DNA of 64,000 nucleotides, taken from assembly GCA_947176535.1 (NCBI GenBank), contig CAMWQU010000010.1, positions 1-64,000 of the forward strand, read 5' to 3'. The position numbers and the translations under genes were made by a program. Below are positions 35,338-44,024 of this stretch, piece after piece (position 1 is the stretch's first letter; the number at the start of each line of letters is the position of its first letter). The notes under the pieces are model-generated. The model was not told the DNA's origin. It saw nothing but the letters and a program-made list of their open reading frames with translations, and made no database searches. The stretch comes from an uncultured Prevotellaceae bacterium. Lineage in GTDB: Bacteria; Bacteroidota; Bacteroidia; Bacteroidales; Bacteroidaceae.

Positions 35338-37290
35338 TCAGCTCAGCCGCTCTATCCACTTGTCGCCGAGGGCGGTCTTTGCGGCGATGTGCTCCTGCAC
35401 GGCGGTGACGAAGGGGTTGCTCTCGAACTGGCCGCGCACCTGCTCGAAGTCGGCCTCGGCCGTGCGGCGGTTGCCGTCGAAGCCGAAGCCCGTCTTCGTG
35501 GAGAGGGAAAACTCCTTGCGGGCGTCGCGGTAGAGCATCTGGTCGATGGCCGTCACGGCCTCCTGCCATTCGCGGATGATGGTGATGAGGGTGCCGTTCT
35601 GTTCGAGGTCGCTCTCCGTGAGGCCGTAGAAACTCAGCATGAGGCGGTAGGCCCATGCCCACTCGTAGTCGTAGTAGTGGCTGTGGATGTCGTGGAGGCG
35701 GCGGTTCATCTCGGCGTTGTCGGCCACGAGGCCCGCCTCGATGTCGTTCATGAGCTGCCGGATGACCGAGTGAGGGGCGATGAGACCGGAGAGATCGAGC
35801 CAGTCGCCCTCGCCGAGGGTGGATTCGGGGCGCAGGGAGCGCGTCTTTTCCAGTCGTGAGATGAGCGAGTTGCCGAGGAACTTTCGGATGGCCATGCGGT
35901 AGAGGTGGATGCCGCGCTCCAGAGAGGCGTGCGTAATCTTGGCACTCTGGTAGGTGTAGGTGTCACTGGTGGCCCCGGAAAGTGCCTTCAGGCGTTCCAG
36001 AATGTCGAGCCCCTGCACCATCTTGTCGATGGTGTAGGGCGAGAGGAGGTTGAAGTTCACGGGGTCGAGCCGGCCCTCGGGGTGACGCCGGTCGCGCTTG
36101 GGCCACTTCTGCGCGTCGCGTATGGTGCCCACGGAACGCAGGTTCACGGCGGGAGCCAGCCACGTCTCGCCCTGCTTCTCGATGAGGTAGGAGAAGGGGA
36201 GGCAGGAAGTGTCGGGGTTGCTGCTGTGGCGACCCATGACGAGGGAGAAAGCACCGATGCGCGCGGGCCAAAGGATGTAGGAGTCGGAGGCCGTCTTGGC
36301 ACCGCGCTCCATGGCCCCTTGGTGGATGGGGCCCAGTTTGTACATGTGGTTGCTCTGGTTGGAGCCGCTGCCGGCGTTCATGAAGGAGAACATACCGGCG
36401 ATGAGCAACGTGGACTTGTGGTGGGTGACGGTGAAGGGGCCGGCGAAGATGGCACAGGCCTCGCCATTCTCCTCCTGACAGTTGCAGAAGAAGAGGGAGT
36501 CGGAGGCCGAGTAGCCGTGGCCCAGCGTGCAGGCCTGGCCGACGTACACGCGGGTGAGCATGGTACCGTCCTCGACGGAGGAGCCGTCCTGGATGATGAA
36601 GTCCTCGGCCATGACGCCGTAGCCGATGTGTACGGGCGATTCCTCGCGAGACAGCAGGGAACCGTTTTTCAGGCGGCCCGCTCCCTCGATTTTCGAGCAG
36701 GGGCCGAGGTAGATGTTCTTCACGTACCCCGTGTCCACGAGGGTGGAGTGGTGGCCGATGCGGCCCCGCGCGGAGGTGTGGCGGGCAGCGACGTCGGCGG
36801 CAAAGTGCTTCAGCCGGCTGATGAGGTGGGGGCGGTGGCGGTACATGGCCTGCATGTAGGCGTCCTGGGCGGTCAGCCGGGCATGGATGGTGACTTCGCG
36901 GCCGCCCGTCTCGTTGAGTACGCTCACCTCCACGCCGTTGCCGAAGGACGTCTCGCCGTCCACCATGATGATGTCCACGTTCTCGATGAACGTGTCGTGC
37001 TCGATGTCGTAGTTGGCGATGTAGTTCTTGATGTTCTCGATGCAGCAGTCGTCGCCGACGGTGGTATTGTGTAGCGTGGCGTGGAAGAGGCCCGTGTGCT
37101 TGTGTATTCCGCCGGGAAGGGTGAACGACTTCTCGAACTTTCCGAGGGCGCAGCGGCCCGAAAGACGCACGTGGCGCAGGTACTTGACGTTGAGTTCGGG
37201 ATGGACGTCGATAAGCGACCAGTCTTCGGCGGAGCAGCCTTGGATTTCTAATTGTGCGATTTCTTCGGGTGTGAGTTTTCTGTATTCCAT
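35338..37290 (-). CDS. DUF4954 family protein (left-handed beta-helix acyl/nucleotidyl-type fold)
   Basis: 650-residue cytoplasmic protein of the DUF4954 family, common in Bacteroidota. The start complementary to 37288-37290 gives MEYRKLTPEEIAQLEIQGCS; the open frame extends 135 residues further upstream, but that part is antisense to the next gene. Residues about 60-340 carry imperfect hexapeptide-like repeats (TTVGDDCCIENIKNYIANYD, SSVEDGTMLTRVYVGQACTL, ASDSYILWPARIGAFSLVMG), a left-handed beta-helix typical of sugar acyltransferases and UDP-sugar enzymes. The C-terminal 300 residues are helical. Catalytic activity is unknown. It follows the 37317-37859 gene by 26 bp. Confidence 0.82.
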   Translation of the reverse strand: MEYRKLTPEEIAQLEIQGCSAEDWSLIDVHPELNVKYLRHVRLSGRCALGKFEKSFTLPGGIHKHTGLFHATLHNTTVGDDCCIENIKNYIANYDIEHDTFIENVDIIMVDGETSFGNGVEVSVLNETGGREVTIHARLTAQDAYMQAMYRHRPHLISRLKHFAADVAARHTSARGRIGHHSTLVDTGYVKNIYLGPCSKIEGAGRLKNGSLLSREESPVHIGYGVMAEDFIIQDGSSVEDGTMLTRVYVGQACTLGHGYSASDSLFFCNCQEENGEACAIFAGPFTVTHHKSTLLIAGMFSFMNAGSGSNQSNHMYKLGPIHQGAMERGAKTASDSYILWPARIGAFSLVMGRHSSNPDTSCLPFSYLIEKQGETWLAPAVNLRSVGTIRDAQKWPKRDRRHPEGRLDPVNFNLLSPYTIDKMVQGLDILERLKALSGATSDTYTYQSAKITHASLERGIHLYRMAIRKFLGNSLISRLEKTRSLRPESTLGEGDWLDLSGLIAPHSVIRQLMNDIEAGLVADNAEMNRRLHDIHSHYYDYEWAWAYRLMLSFYGLTESDLEQNGTLITIIREWQEAVTAIDQMLYRDARKEFSLSTKTGFGFDGNRRTAEADFEQVRGQFESNPFVTAVQEHIAAKTALGDKWIERLS

Positions 37291-37316
37291 ACGGGTGTGA
37301 ATGCTGTGTGAGGGGG

Positions 37317-37859
37317 CTATGCGATGTAGTGTTGTTTCTGTAGTCCGGGGTTGAAGAAGGCCAGACCGATGTCGCCGAGGTCGAAGGTGACGCGCGTGGC
37401 GTCGGCGTCCGTAATTTGGAGCCAGAAGGGGCGGTTGCGGCGCAGGTCGGTGACGACCAGCAGGGACGTTTCGTCCACGTGCCGGGCCCAGTTCGTGCGG
37501 GGACTTTTCAGCAGCAGCAGGTCGGCCGCGCCACGGGGCATATCCGTGGAAATCCGGGCCCGCAGGCAGCCTTCGTGCAGGTAGTCCTGCTCGGCCGGCG
37601 TCAGTCCGTCGGGGGCGGCAATGAGTTGCGGCTGCCGGTGGTTGGCCAATCGGAAGAGCAGGCGGAGCCGGGCCGTGGCGGAGGGACGGAACCATCCGGC
37701 GGACTTGGGATGCTTCTCCTCAAGTCGCGGAAAGGCATAGAAGCGGCCGGGGGTGTAGCAGACCTGCGTGAGCAAGGTGTAGGCGAAGGGCGAGTGCACG
37801 CCGTAGCCTCGGCGATGGCGCATGCGTTGGAGCCATTCTATCGGGTTGGGGACAGGCAT
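37317..37859 (-). CDS. Conserved hypothetical protein (RGYGVHSPFAY motif)
   Basis: 180-residue soluble protein with no signal peptide or membrane segment. The N-terminal motif RHRRGYGVHSPFAYTLLTQV is one I recognise from a family of small Bacteroidota proteins whose longer members look like degenerate SAM-dependent methyltransferases; the glycine-rich SAM loop is not evident here, so the function is left open. It ends ...DIGLAFFNPGLQKQHYIA. It is the first gene of a two-gene minus-strand unit with DUF4954 and is divergent from the cobalamin adenosyltransferase gene, across a 147 bp gap with GC-rich sequence and ATAATAAAGGAACG, reminiscent of the tails of the composite repeats. Confidence 0.65.
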   Translation of the reverse strand: MPVPNPIEWLQRMRHRRGYGVHSPFAYTLLTQVCYTPGRFYAFPRLEEKHPKSAGWFRPSATARLRLLFRLANHRQPQLIAAPDGLTPAEQDYLHEGCLRARISTDMPRGAADLLLLKSPRTNWARHVDETSLLVVTDLRRNRPFWLQITDADATRVTFDLGDIGLAFFNPGLQKQHYIA

Positions 37860-38006
37860 TTCTTTTCGCTTGGTGCGTTCTCCGGCCGCAGGGAGTCAGC
37901 GCCTGCCGGCGGGGAACGGATATTTTTCTGTTATCTGTGTATAATAAAGGAACGTAGAGAACGTTTTCTTTAGTATATGGAAAACGAAATTTTACCACAG
38001 AAAACC

Positions 38007-38552
38007 ATGAAAAAGAGCAATGTGTACACCCGGACGGGGGACGACGGGACGACGGGATTAGTGGGCGGACAGCGCATCGCGAAGTCGAGTAGCCGACTGG
38101 AGGCTTACGGGACGGCGGACGAACTGAACAGCGAACTGGGCTTGTTGCTGACTTACGTGACCGACGAGGCCGACCGGCAACTGCTTGTGCGCATACAGAA
38201 TGACTTGTTTGCCGTCGGCTGCGAACTGGCGACGGTGGATCGTGCGCCGAGGCGTGCCGTGGGAGCGGAGGATGTGGAACGATTGGAACGTGCTATCGAC
38301 CTACTGGATAGTGAGTTCGGCGGCTGGCGCGGATTCATCCTTCCCGGCGGCTGTCGCGGGGCGGCCGTGTGTCACGTCTGCCGCACGGTGTGCCGGCGGA
38401 TGGAGCGGCGCATCTGCTCCATCGACGATGGGGTGCCGACGGACTCCGCCTTGCTTCAATATGTCAATAGATTAAGCGATTACCTCTTCCTGCTGTCGAA
38501 GAAACTGAATAAATTGGCGGGCGTGGAGGAAAATATTTGGCAAAAGAGTTGA
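38007..38552 (+). CDS. Cob(I)yrinic acid a,c-diamide adenosyltransferase (PduO type)
   Basis: Transfers the adenosyl group of ATP to cob(I)alamin to make the coenzyme form of B12. 181 residues from the ATG at 38007 (MKKSNVYTRTGDDGTTGLVG); an in-frame ATG at 37977 would add ten residues. The family signatures are the ATP-binding N-terminus TRTGDDGTTGL, RLEAYGTADELNSELG, and the C-terminal four-helix-bundle part with CRTVCRRMER and YVNRLSDYLFLLSKKLN. The soluble helical bundle works as a trimer in known members. No B12-dependent enzyme or transporter is encoded nearby, apart from the unassigned BtuD/FecE-like ATPase at 5.9-6.7 kb. Confidence 0.93.
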   Translation: MKKSNVYTRTGDDGTTGLVGGQRIAKSSSRLEAYGTADELNSELGLLLTYVTDEADRQLLVRIQNDLFAVGCELATVDRAPRRAVGAEDVERLERAIDLLDSEFGGWRGFILPGGCRGAAVCHVCRTVCRRMERRICSIDDGVPTDSALLQYVNRLSDYLFLLSKKLNKLAGVEENIWQKS

Positions 38553-38579
38553 TAATATCATAAATGTATGCTATTTTTG
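38549..38579 (+). promoter_or_regulatory. Promoter of the DUF2795 gene
   Basis: TTG at 38549-38551 (overlapping the adenosyltransferase stop codon), 20 bp, TATTTTTG at 38572-38579. It predicts a long leader of about 125 nt with two small hairpins, the clearest being ACGAA/TTCGT near 38660-38675. Confidence 0.65.
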
Positions 38580-38713
38580 TAGCCCGGTACTTGAAATTCG
38601 CAGCGGTTGAGGACGCCGCTCTATGAGGTGATGAAGACAGATTAGGGAACACGAAACGCGATTCGTAACCTGCCGGTAGAACTGATTAGTAAGTAATTAA
38701 AAAAGTTAAACGT

Positions 38714-38935
38714 ATGTATTGGACACTGGAATTGGCCTCGAAGCTGGAAGACGCTCCCTGGCCTGCAACAAAAGAGGAACTTATCGACTACGCCGTGCGT
38801 AGCGGCGCACCCCTGGAGGTTATCGAAAATCTGCAGGAAATAGAAGACGAAGGGGAAATCTACGAAACCATCGAGGACGTGTGGCCCGACTATCCGACGA
38901 AAGAGGATTTCCTATTCAATGAGGATGAATATTGA
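38714..38935 (+). CDS. DUF2795 domain protein
   Basis: 73-residue acidic protein (MYWTLELASKLEDAPWPATK...), a complete DUF2795 domain as found throughout Bacteroidota and other phyla. The central signature DAPWPATKEELIDYAVRSGA is well preserved; the C-terminal third is very acidic (EIEDEGEIYETIEDVWPDYP). There is no signal peptide. Function is unknown for the family. It forms a single-gene unit with its own promoter, an unusually long leader and a terminator. Confidence 0.88.
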   Translation: MYWTLELASKLEDAPWPATKEELIDYAVRSGAPLEVIENLQEIEDEGEIYETIEDVWPDYPTKEDFLFNEDEY

Positions 38936-38967
38936 TTACGGTCTATTTACACGACTGTGAGAAATAC

Positions 38968-39008
38968 AAAGGGTTGGCATCGCAAAGCGCGATAACCAAC
39001 TCTTTTTT
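38968..39008 (+). terminator. Intrinsic terminator after the DUF2795 gene
   Basis: Hairpin with arms GGGTTGGCATCGC (38971-38983) and GCGATAACCAACTC (38988-39001), one-base bulge, followed by TCTTTTTTA. It separates the conserved region from the fimbrillin cluster. Confidence 0.82.
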
Positions 39009-39030
39009 ATGTAAGTCATTGTAAGTCTTT

Positions 39031-40041
39031 GTGTCTGAAGCAGGCGTAAACGTGGATTACCCGACAAAATTTTACGCCTGCTCGTCCGACGCTCCCGAGG
39101 TGACTTCCCCCAAGAATCCTCAGGAGGTGGAGTTCGCTACGGCCGATGTGTCGCGTGCCGTCACATCAAACATAAATTACATCGGCTCCAGATTCGCTTT
39201 GTTCGGCGATATGAAATACTCCACCGGCAGTCCTGTTGAGATATTCCGTAATGTGGAGGTGAAATATAATGGGGACGCTTGGAACTATGCCGGCACGCAG
39301 TATTGGTTCCCGAATCACGAGCATTCCTTTGTGGCGATATATCCCGCAGAGGTATTCAAAAACGACGACGGGGCACGTTATGTAAACTCAAGGCTCTCTT
39401 TTTCATACACTATTCCCACCACCGACGGTGCGATTCTTGACAAGGACGGCACCCTTGATTTACTGGTGGCGACGCATAGAAGGATGTATAATGCGGGAGG
39501 TGACAATACGATTTTTCTTAGATTCGGTCATTTGATGAGTCTGATAAATTTTGCGCCTGCTTTTTCCGATAATCTCCTGAGCGACGACGCCTACATTCTG
39601 CTTCACAGACTGGAATTATTGGAAATTGCCACCCAAGCACGATTTGACATTCTTCCGGCGTCAAGGCAATCCGGCAATCAGACCGACGACATGGAGGTTG
39701 ATGTGACCACACAGGAAACCGACAATCCCGCTATGACGTTCACGACTCCCGTAAAGGTGAAAAACCACGCGGAAAGCACCAACCTCTTTGCCCTTGCCGA
39801 CGCACTCATAATGCTACCACAGTCTTTTTCTGCTGAATCAGAGGCTAAAATAGTCTTCTATTATTCGATAAATGATGAAACAACAATGAGGCAGGTTGAA
39901 CTTCCTCTGAACAACCAACGCTGGGAACTGAACAACAGGTACACTTATAAATTTACAATAGAACGCTCAGGACTTAAATTAGACCAATGTGAAATCAATC
40001 CCTGGAATGAAATAAAAGGGGACCATATAGTGGTGGACTGA
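39031..40041 (+). CDS. Fimbrillin-family protein lacking its signal peptide (probably 5'-truncated)
   Basis: Open frame of 336 residues whose body (TSNINYIGSRFALFGDMKYS, HSFVAIYPAEV, VFYYSINDETTMRQVELPL, NNRYTYKFTIE) is a fimbrillin/Mfa-like two-domain lipoprotein. Fimbrillins reach the surface as lipoproteins, but here only a GTG (39031) is available and no hydrophobic signal precedes KFYACSSDAPE, which looks like a lipobox Cys and mature N-terminus. The 5' end therefore appears lost or swapped. The codons for FYAC also occur inverted just upstream (39039-39050 versus 39071-39082). No promoter consensus was found. It heads a cluster of five fimbrillin genes; as it stands the product would be cytoplasmic and probably non-functional. 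Confidence 0.7.
   Translation: MSEAGVNVDYPTKFYACSSDAPEVTSPKNPQEVEFATADVSRAVTSNINYIGSRFALFGDMKYSTGSPVEIFRNVEVKYNGDAWNYAGTQYWFPNHEHSFVAIYPAEVFKNDDGARYVNSRLSFSYTIPTTDGAILDKDGTLDLLVATHRRMYNAGGDNTIFLRFGHLMSLINFAPAFSDNLLSDDAYILLHRLELLEIATQARFDILPASRQSGNQTDDMEVDVTTQETDNPAMTFTTPVKVKNHAESTNLFALADALIMLPQSFSAESEAKIVFYYSINDETTMRQVELPLNNQRWELNNRYTYKFTIERSGLKLDQCEINPWNEIKGDHIVVD
39039..39082. repeat. Perfect 12 bp inverted repeat at the broken fimbrillin 5' end
   Basis: AGCAGGCGTAAA (39039-39050) and TTTACGCCTGCT (39071-39082) separated by 20 bp. The right arm encodes the Phe-Tyr-Ala-Cys of the putative lipobox. No T run follows, so it is unlikely to be a terminator. It may be a scar of an inversion or template-switch event. 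Confidence 0.7.
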
Positions 40042-40093
40042 CGAAAGCCTGATAGGCAAAGATGCAACACAAATAACGTTAAACTCTAAGCGC

Positions 40094-40987
40094 ATGAAAA
40101 AATATATTCTCTTAGTATCGGCTGCAATTCTGCTGGCGGCCTGCAACTCCGAAGATAATTATATGGAAGAACCGGTAGTTGCACAGATTAGCGCTACAAT
40201 CGGACAGGGCGCGGCGTCACGTGCCTGCGACGAAAAATGGACTGAGGGTGATGAAATTGGTGTAACCATGGGCGACCTGTATATCAATAGGAAATACACA
40301 ACAGAATCCGGCGACGGCACTTTTACAGGCACTCTCATGTACTTCAAAAACAAGAAAGACAAATTGACGGTTTCCGCCTACTACCCCTATTCAGGGGCCG
40401 AAGGCACATCGGCGCCTGTCGTTGAGGTTTCTACTGATGCCGACCGCCAGACGGCCACCGAGTAGCCTAAAATTGACTTCATGTACACCACTATGGATGG
40501 GGTCTCCGGCGCGCAGCCTGATGTTAATCTGCGCTTCTACCATAAGATGAGCAAACTTACGCTGATTTTCAAGAACGGCAACGAGGGCACAGACGTTGGC
40601 AAGATTACTTCATATAAGATTGACGGTCTGATATTGGACGGCACATTCAACCCCCTTGACGGTGTTTGCATGGCGAAGGCCGACGGTGAGGCCCGGTCTA
40701 TCAACATTGAGATGCCTTTGGGAACCGTAAAAGACGGTGCCCGCGTGTTTCCGCTCATTCTCTTCCCGCAGGTTGTCAATAAATTGCCCATGCGGATTCA
40801 CGACAGCGAGGGGCAGGATTATGTTTGCGAACTCAACATCGGTGCCGACGGTCTGGTGGCCGGCAATAACTATCTGTTTACAATCACTGTGAAAAAGACA
40901 AGCCTGTCGGTCAGCTCTTCTTCTATCGTTGATTGGGAAACCGAGACGGGAAGCAGCGACGCGAAGTCTGACGACTCCGACGATTGA
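40094..40987 (+). pseudogene. Fimbrillin-family lipoprotein gene split by one amber codon
   Basis: Two open frames (40094-40465 and 40481-40987) are in the same frame and separated only by TAG at 40463-40465. Joined, they give a 297-residue fimbrillin with signal peptide and lipobox LLAAC (Cys17), the N-terminal pattern RACDEKWTEGDEIGVTMG and a C-terminal half with LRFYHKMSKLTLIFKNG. The neighbouring paralogue at 41032 reads through the equivalent place, so the stop most simply comes from CAG (Gln) changed to TAG. Except for this codon the gene looks intact, so the damage is recent, or the stop is read through. An ATG at 40481 could start the second half, but without a signal peptide. Confidence 0.82.
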
Positions 40988-41031
40988 TGCCGAAGCTAAT
41001 ATAAACTTTACTGATACAAATCATTAGCCAA

Positions 41032-42060
41032 ATGAAAAAGATAGTTCTTCTCGCAGCCGCCGCTCTTGCTCTGGCGTCATGCGACAATAACGAAGATAAT
41101 CAACTGACCTCGACGGAAGCGGCAAAAATCACTGCCACTATCGGTAACAGTGTCGTTACCCGTGCCGCCGATACGGAATGGGCCCCCGGCGACCAGATAG
41201 GAATCTCGAGCACTATCGGCGTGGACGAGACGGTGCCCGGGCCGTTCATCAATTATAAATATACCACCGTAAACGGTGACGGAGAGTTCAAAGGCAATCC
41301 CCTCTTCTTCTACAAACCGATGACCCTCGTGGCCTACTATCCCTATGCCGGTGTTGAGGGTACGGCTCCCGGCACGAACGGCTTTATCGAGGCCAACACC
41401 AAACCCGACAACCAGTTGGCCGATAATCAGGTTTGGATCGACTTCCTTTGGGACAGCAAAACGGGTATCGGCAGAAAAGATTTCTCGGCGAGCGACCCCA
41501 ATGTGGCCTTCCACTTTTCTCATAAGATGAGCAAGCTCACCTTCACATTCCGTAAGAGCGACGCAACTTACGATAGAAATAATGTTCTCATTGCCAAGGG
41601 CGTAGATGTAAGCGATATGATTTCATACGGCATTGAGGGGTTGGGCCTTGTGGGCACCTTCGACACCGCCACCGGCGTTTGCGCCATTGACGAAGAGAAG
41701 GAGCCGCGCTCCACGCTCACCATCAGTTTCGAAAAGGGAACCGTGGAGAATGAAAAAGCGATGCCTTCGCTCATCGTATTCCCGCAGAAACAACCCGACA
41801 AAGGCAATTTCATGCTCCACATCACCACCGATGAGTTGGGTACTGATGAAGCAGGCAATCGTCTTCCCGAACAGAAATATAATTGCGCGCTTCCCTTCAG
41901 CGATAATGAGATTAAACCCGGATGCCACTACAAATTCACCATTCAGGTCACTAAAGTGGGACTTATCTTAGGTGATATGTCCATCGACGAGTGGGAACCT
42001 GCCCGCGAATGGTCTGGCACCGCCACCATTGATGGAGATATATTTCTCACTGAAAAATAA
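41032..42060 (+). CDS. Fimbrillin-family lipoprotein
   Basis: 342-residue surface lipoprotein with lipobox ALASC (Cys17) and the fimbrillin pattern: TEAAKITATIGNSVVTRAAD, then DTEWAPGDQIGIS, YKYTTVNGDGEFKG, FHFSHKMSKLTFTFRKSD and CHYKFTIQVTKVGL near the end. In Bacteroidales such proteins are lipidated precursors that are cleaved after an Arg by a gingipain-like protease and then polymerise by donor-strand exchange; RAAD at about residue 43 could be that site. It is a paralogue of the broken gene just upstream (44 bp gap) and is followed by the larger tip-like genes, so it may be the main stalk subunit. Confidence 0.85.
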   Translation: MKKIVLLAAAALALASCDNNEDNQLTSTEAAKITATIGNSVVTRAADTEWAPGDQIGISSTIGVDETVPGPFINYKYTTVNGDGEFKGNPLFFYKPMTLVAYYPYAGVEGTAPGTNGFIEANTKPDNQLADNQVWIDFLWDSKTGIGRKDFSASDPNVAFHFSHKMSKLTFTFRKSDATYDRNNVLIAKGVDVSDMISYGIEGLGLVGTFDTATGVCAIDEEKEPRSTLTISFEKGTVENEKAMPSLIVFPQKQPDKGNFMLHITTDELGTDEAGNRLPEQKYNCALPFSDNEIKPGCHYKFTIQVTKVGLILGDMSIDEWEPAREWSGTATIDGDIFLTEK

Positions 42061-42102
42061 ATGATTCAGTGGTGTAAAATGAATAATTGACAGCTCCCGA
42101 AT

Positions 42103-44010
42103 ATGAATTTTAAGAAAACATATCTATTACTCAGTGCTGCGCTCTGTCTGCTTGGAGGCATTGCTGCGTCTTGCACGCAGGACGATTCTGTAGCAGGGGC
42201 CGGCACCTCTCTTCCTCCCGGAGAGCACCCGCTGCAGCTCACCGCCTCGGTAGGTGCACATATACAGAGCCGTTCCGAATGTAAGGACGAGTGGAAGGAG
42301 GACGACATAATAGCTGTGCGCATCGGCAACTATCCCGTCACCGGCAGTTATATGCTCAATGCCGACGGCACGGTCAAGAAATCGGTGAATGCCTTGTCAT
42401 GGCCTCAGCCTGAAGACTACGTCACCGCATGGTATCCTTTTGTGTTCCACGATGAACCCCAGACCAAGCCGCTCACCGATCAGAGCGATGGCCTTGTGGG
42501 TTACGACTTATTGGGTACCGAACCGGTTTATAAGAATTATAAGGAGACCGTAGACCTGAAATTCCTGCACCGCATGACCAAGGTGATTTGCAAGCTCATG
42601 CCCGGCGACGGCATCAGTGCCGAAGAATTTGCGACCGCCGTCCTCAGCATCAATGGCTTTACCGCTGCCCAATTCAATCAGGGCATCGTGACCCCCGGCG
42701 GCGAAAACGGATGGCTCAAGCCGTTTTTTGATGCCGGAAACTCCACTCCCGACTGCCCCGTCTACGAGGCTCTGCTCGTGCCGCAGGACATGGCAGGGAA
42801 ACTACTTTTCCGGATTAACATTACGGTCAATGTCAATGGTCATTTAATACCCAAGACCCTGACCTACCAAGCTGACGCCGCCTCAGGCAAACTCGAAGCC
42901 GGTGAGTACAGCACATACACCATCGTGGTTCAGAAAGACCGCCTGAAGGTCAATCCTCCTATCACCGCTTCGTGGAATGACGACAGAGAGCCCGGCTCTT
43001 CACAGCCATGGATATTTAAGGTTGTTTTTGCTGAAAATCAGAATATACCTGAAAGCCGCAGGAAGGATATAGTCTTTTCTGAAAACGTTGTCAATGGTGA
43101 GGCATATAAAGATGGTACAGATGATCACCTTGAAGTGGTCGGAAATGAATTTTCCTTTTCCTGTGTTATACCTGATGAAGACATAACGCTGGATTTGCGA
43201 CTGAGCAATTATAATGCAGACAAAGACACCTACGAGTACAGTACTGAAACCCTCAATAACGGCACAAAATACACTTTCAATTTTCGCTTGCGTTCCAACG
43301 GGATGACCATCGTATATAAAGAAATCGGGAGACAGCCTCAGGTCGGTGACTTCTATTATCAAGACGGCACGTGGAGCTCTTCTCTTAAAGACGGCAAGAC
43401 CTGCATCGGTATCGTGATCTACACGATTGATTATGATCGGTCGGACGAGCAAGACATGAGAGCCAAGCTCGCTGAGCTGAACGATTTTTACGACTACAAA
43501 TTTTCAAAATTTAAGGATGGTGTCGTTCATGGCTATGTTTTGGCGATAAAGGATGCCGCCGATGCCTGCGCATGGTCAAGCTCAACAACCCAAAGTTTTG
43601 GTGTTGGTTTAAAAGACGCCAGCGTCAATGATTTTAGTGGTTGTGCGAACACCGCGAAAGTTCTTGGGCTCGTGGACACCTCTGATGATTATCGTAATAT
43701 TGATGTTCCGGCCTTTCAAGCATGCCGTGATTTTGAGAAAATCGTCCCTTCCTCCCCATCCAGCAGCGGATGGTATCTGCCCTCGCATGGTCATCTTAAC
43801 GTTGCAAAAAGCAGCAATAGTATAGTAAAGAATAATCTTAAGACAGTTTCAGAAGCAGATTACAACCAACTCACTTCGGGCAACTATTGGACATCTTCAG
43901 AACAAGCAAGCAGGATCAATATGGCTTGGTATATGAGGTCATTCTCTTCAATGACAAGTACTGGTGTGAAAACAAATAAGTATAGGGTCCGCGCTGTTCT
44001 CACTTTCTAA
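42103..44010 (+). CDS. Large fimbrillin-family lipoprotein with C-terminal DUF1566-like domain
   Basis: 635-residue lipoprotein, lipobox IAASC (Cys24). Residues about 30-300 are fimbrillin-like (SVGAHIQSRSECKDEWKEDD, VDLKFLHRMTKVICKLMPGD, GEYSTYTIVVQKDRLKV). The C-terminal 230 residues form a second domain with VGDFYYQDGTWSS, TCIGIVIYTIDYD, SGWYLPSHGHLN, NYWTSSEQ and the end YRVRAVLTF, as in DUF1566/C-type-lectin-like domains of minor fimbrial or tip proteins. The base composition turns AT-richer near 43010, at the start of the second part, which suggests domain shuffling. It is probably a tip adhesin; ligand unknown. Confidence 0.82.
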   Translation: MNFKKTYLLLSAALCLLGGIAASCTQDDSVAGAGTSLPPGEHPLQLTASVGAHIQSRSECKDEWKEDDIIAVRIGNYPVTGSYMLNADGTVKKSVNALSWPQPEDYVTAWYPFVFHDEPQTKPLTDQSDGLVGYDLLGTEPVYKNYKETVDLKFLHRMTKVICKLMPGDGISAEEFATAVLSINGFTAAQFNQGIVTPGGENGWLKPFFDAGNSTPDCPVYEALLVPQDMAGKLLFRINITVNVNGHLIPKTLTYQADAASGKLEAGEYSTYTIVVQKDRLKVNPPITASWNDDREPGSSQPWIFKVVFAENQNIPESRRKDIVFSENVVNGEAYKDGTDDHLEVVGNEFSFSCVIPDEDITLDLRLSNYNADKDTYEYSTETLNNGTKYTFNFRLRSNGMTIVYKEIGRQPQVGDFYYQDGTWSSSLKDGKTCIGIVIYTIDYDRSDEQDMRAKLAELNDFYDYKFSKFKDGVVHGYVLAIKDAADACAWSSSTTQSFGVGLKDASVNDFSGCANTAKVLGLVDTSDDYRNIDVPAFQACRDFEKIVPSSPSSSGWYLPSHGHLNVAKSSNSIVKNNLKTVSEADYNQLTSGNYWTSSEQASRINMAWYMRSFSSMTSTGVKTNKYRVRAVLTF

Positions 44011-44024
44011 AACTTTGCAAATCA

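Noticed and set aside
37291..37695. 135-residue N-terminal extension of the DUF4954 protein
   Set aside because: Overlaps the neighbouring 180-residue gene on the same strand in another frame, is Arg/Pro-rich, and lacks family similarity; MEYRKLTPEE at 37290 is the natural start.
39039..39082. Transcription terminator at the perfect 12 bp inverted repeat
   Set aside because: No T run follows on either strand and the right arm is in the fimbrillin reading frame; a proper terminator lies just upstream at 38968-39008.
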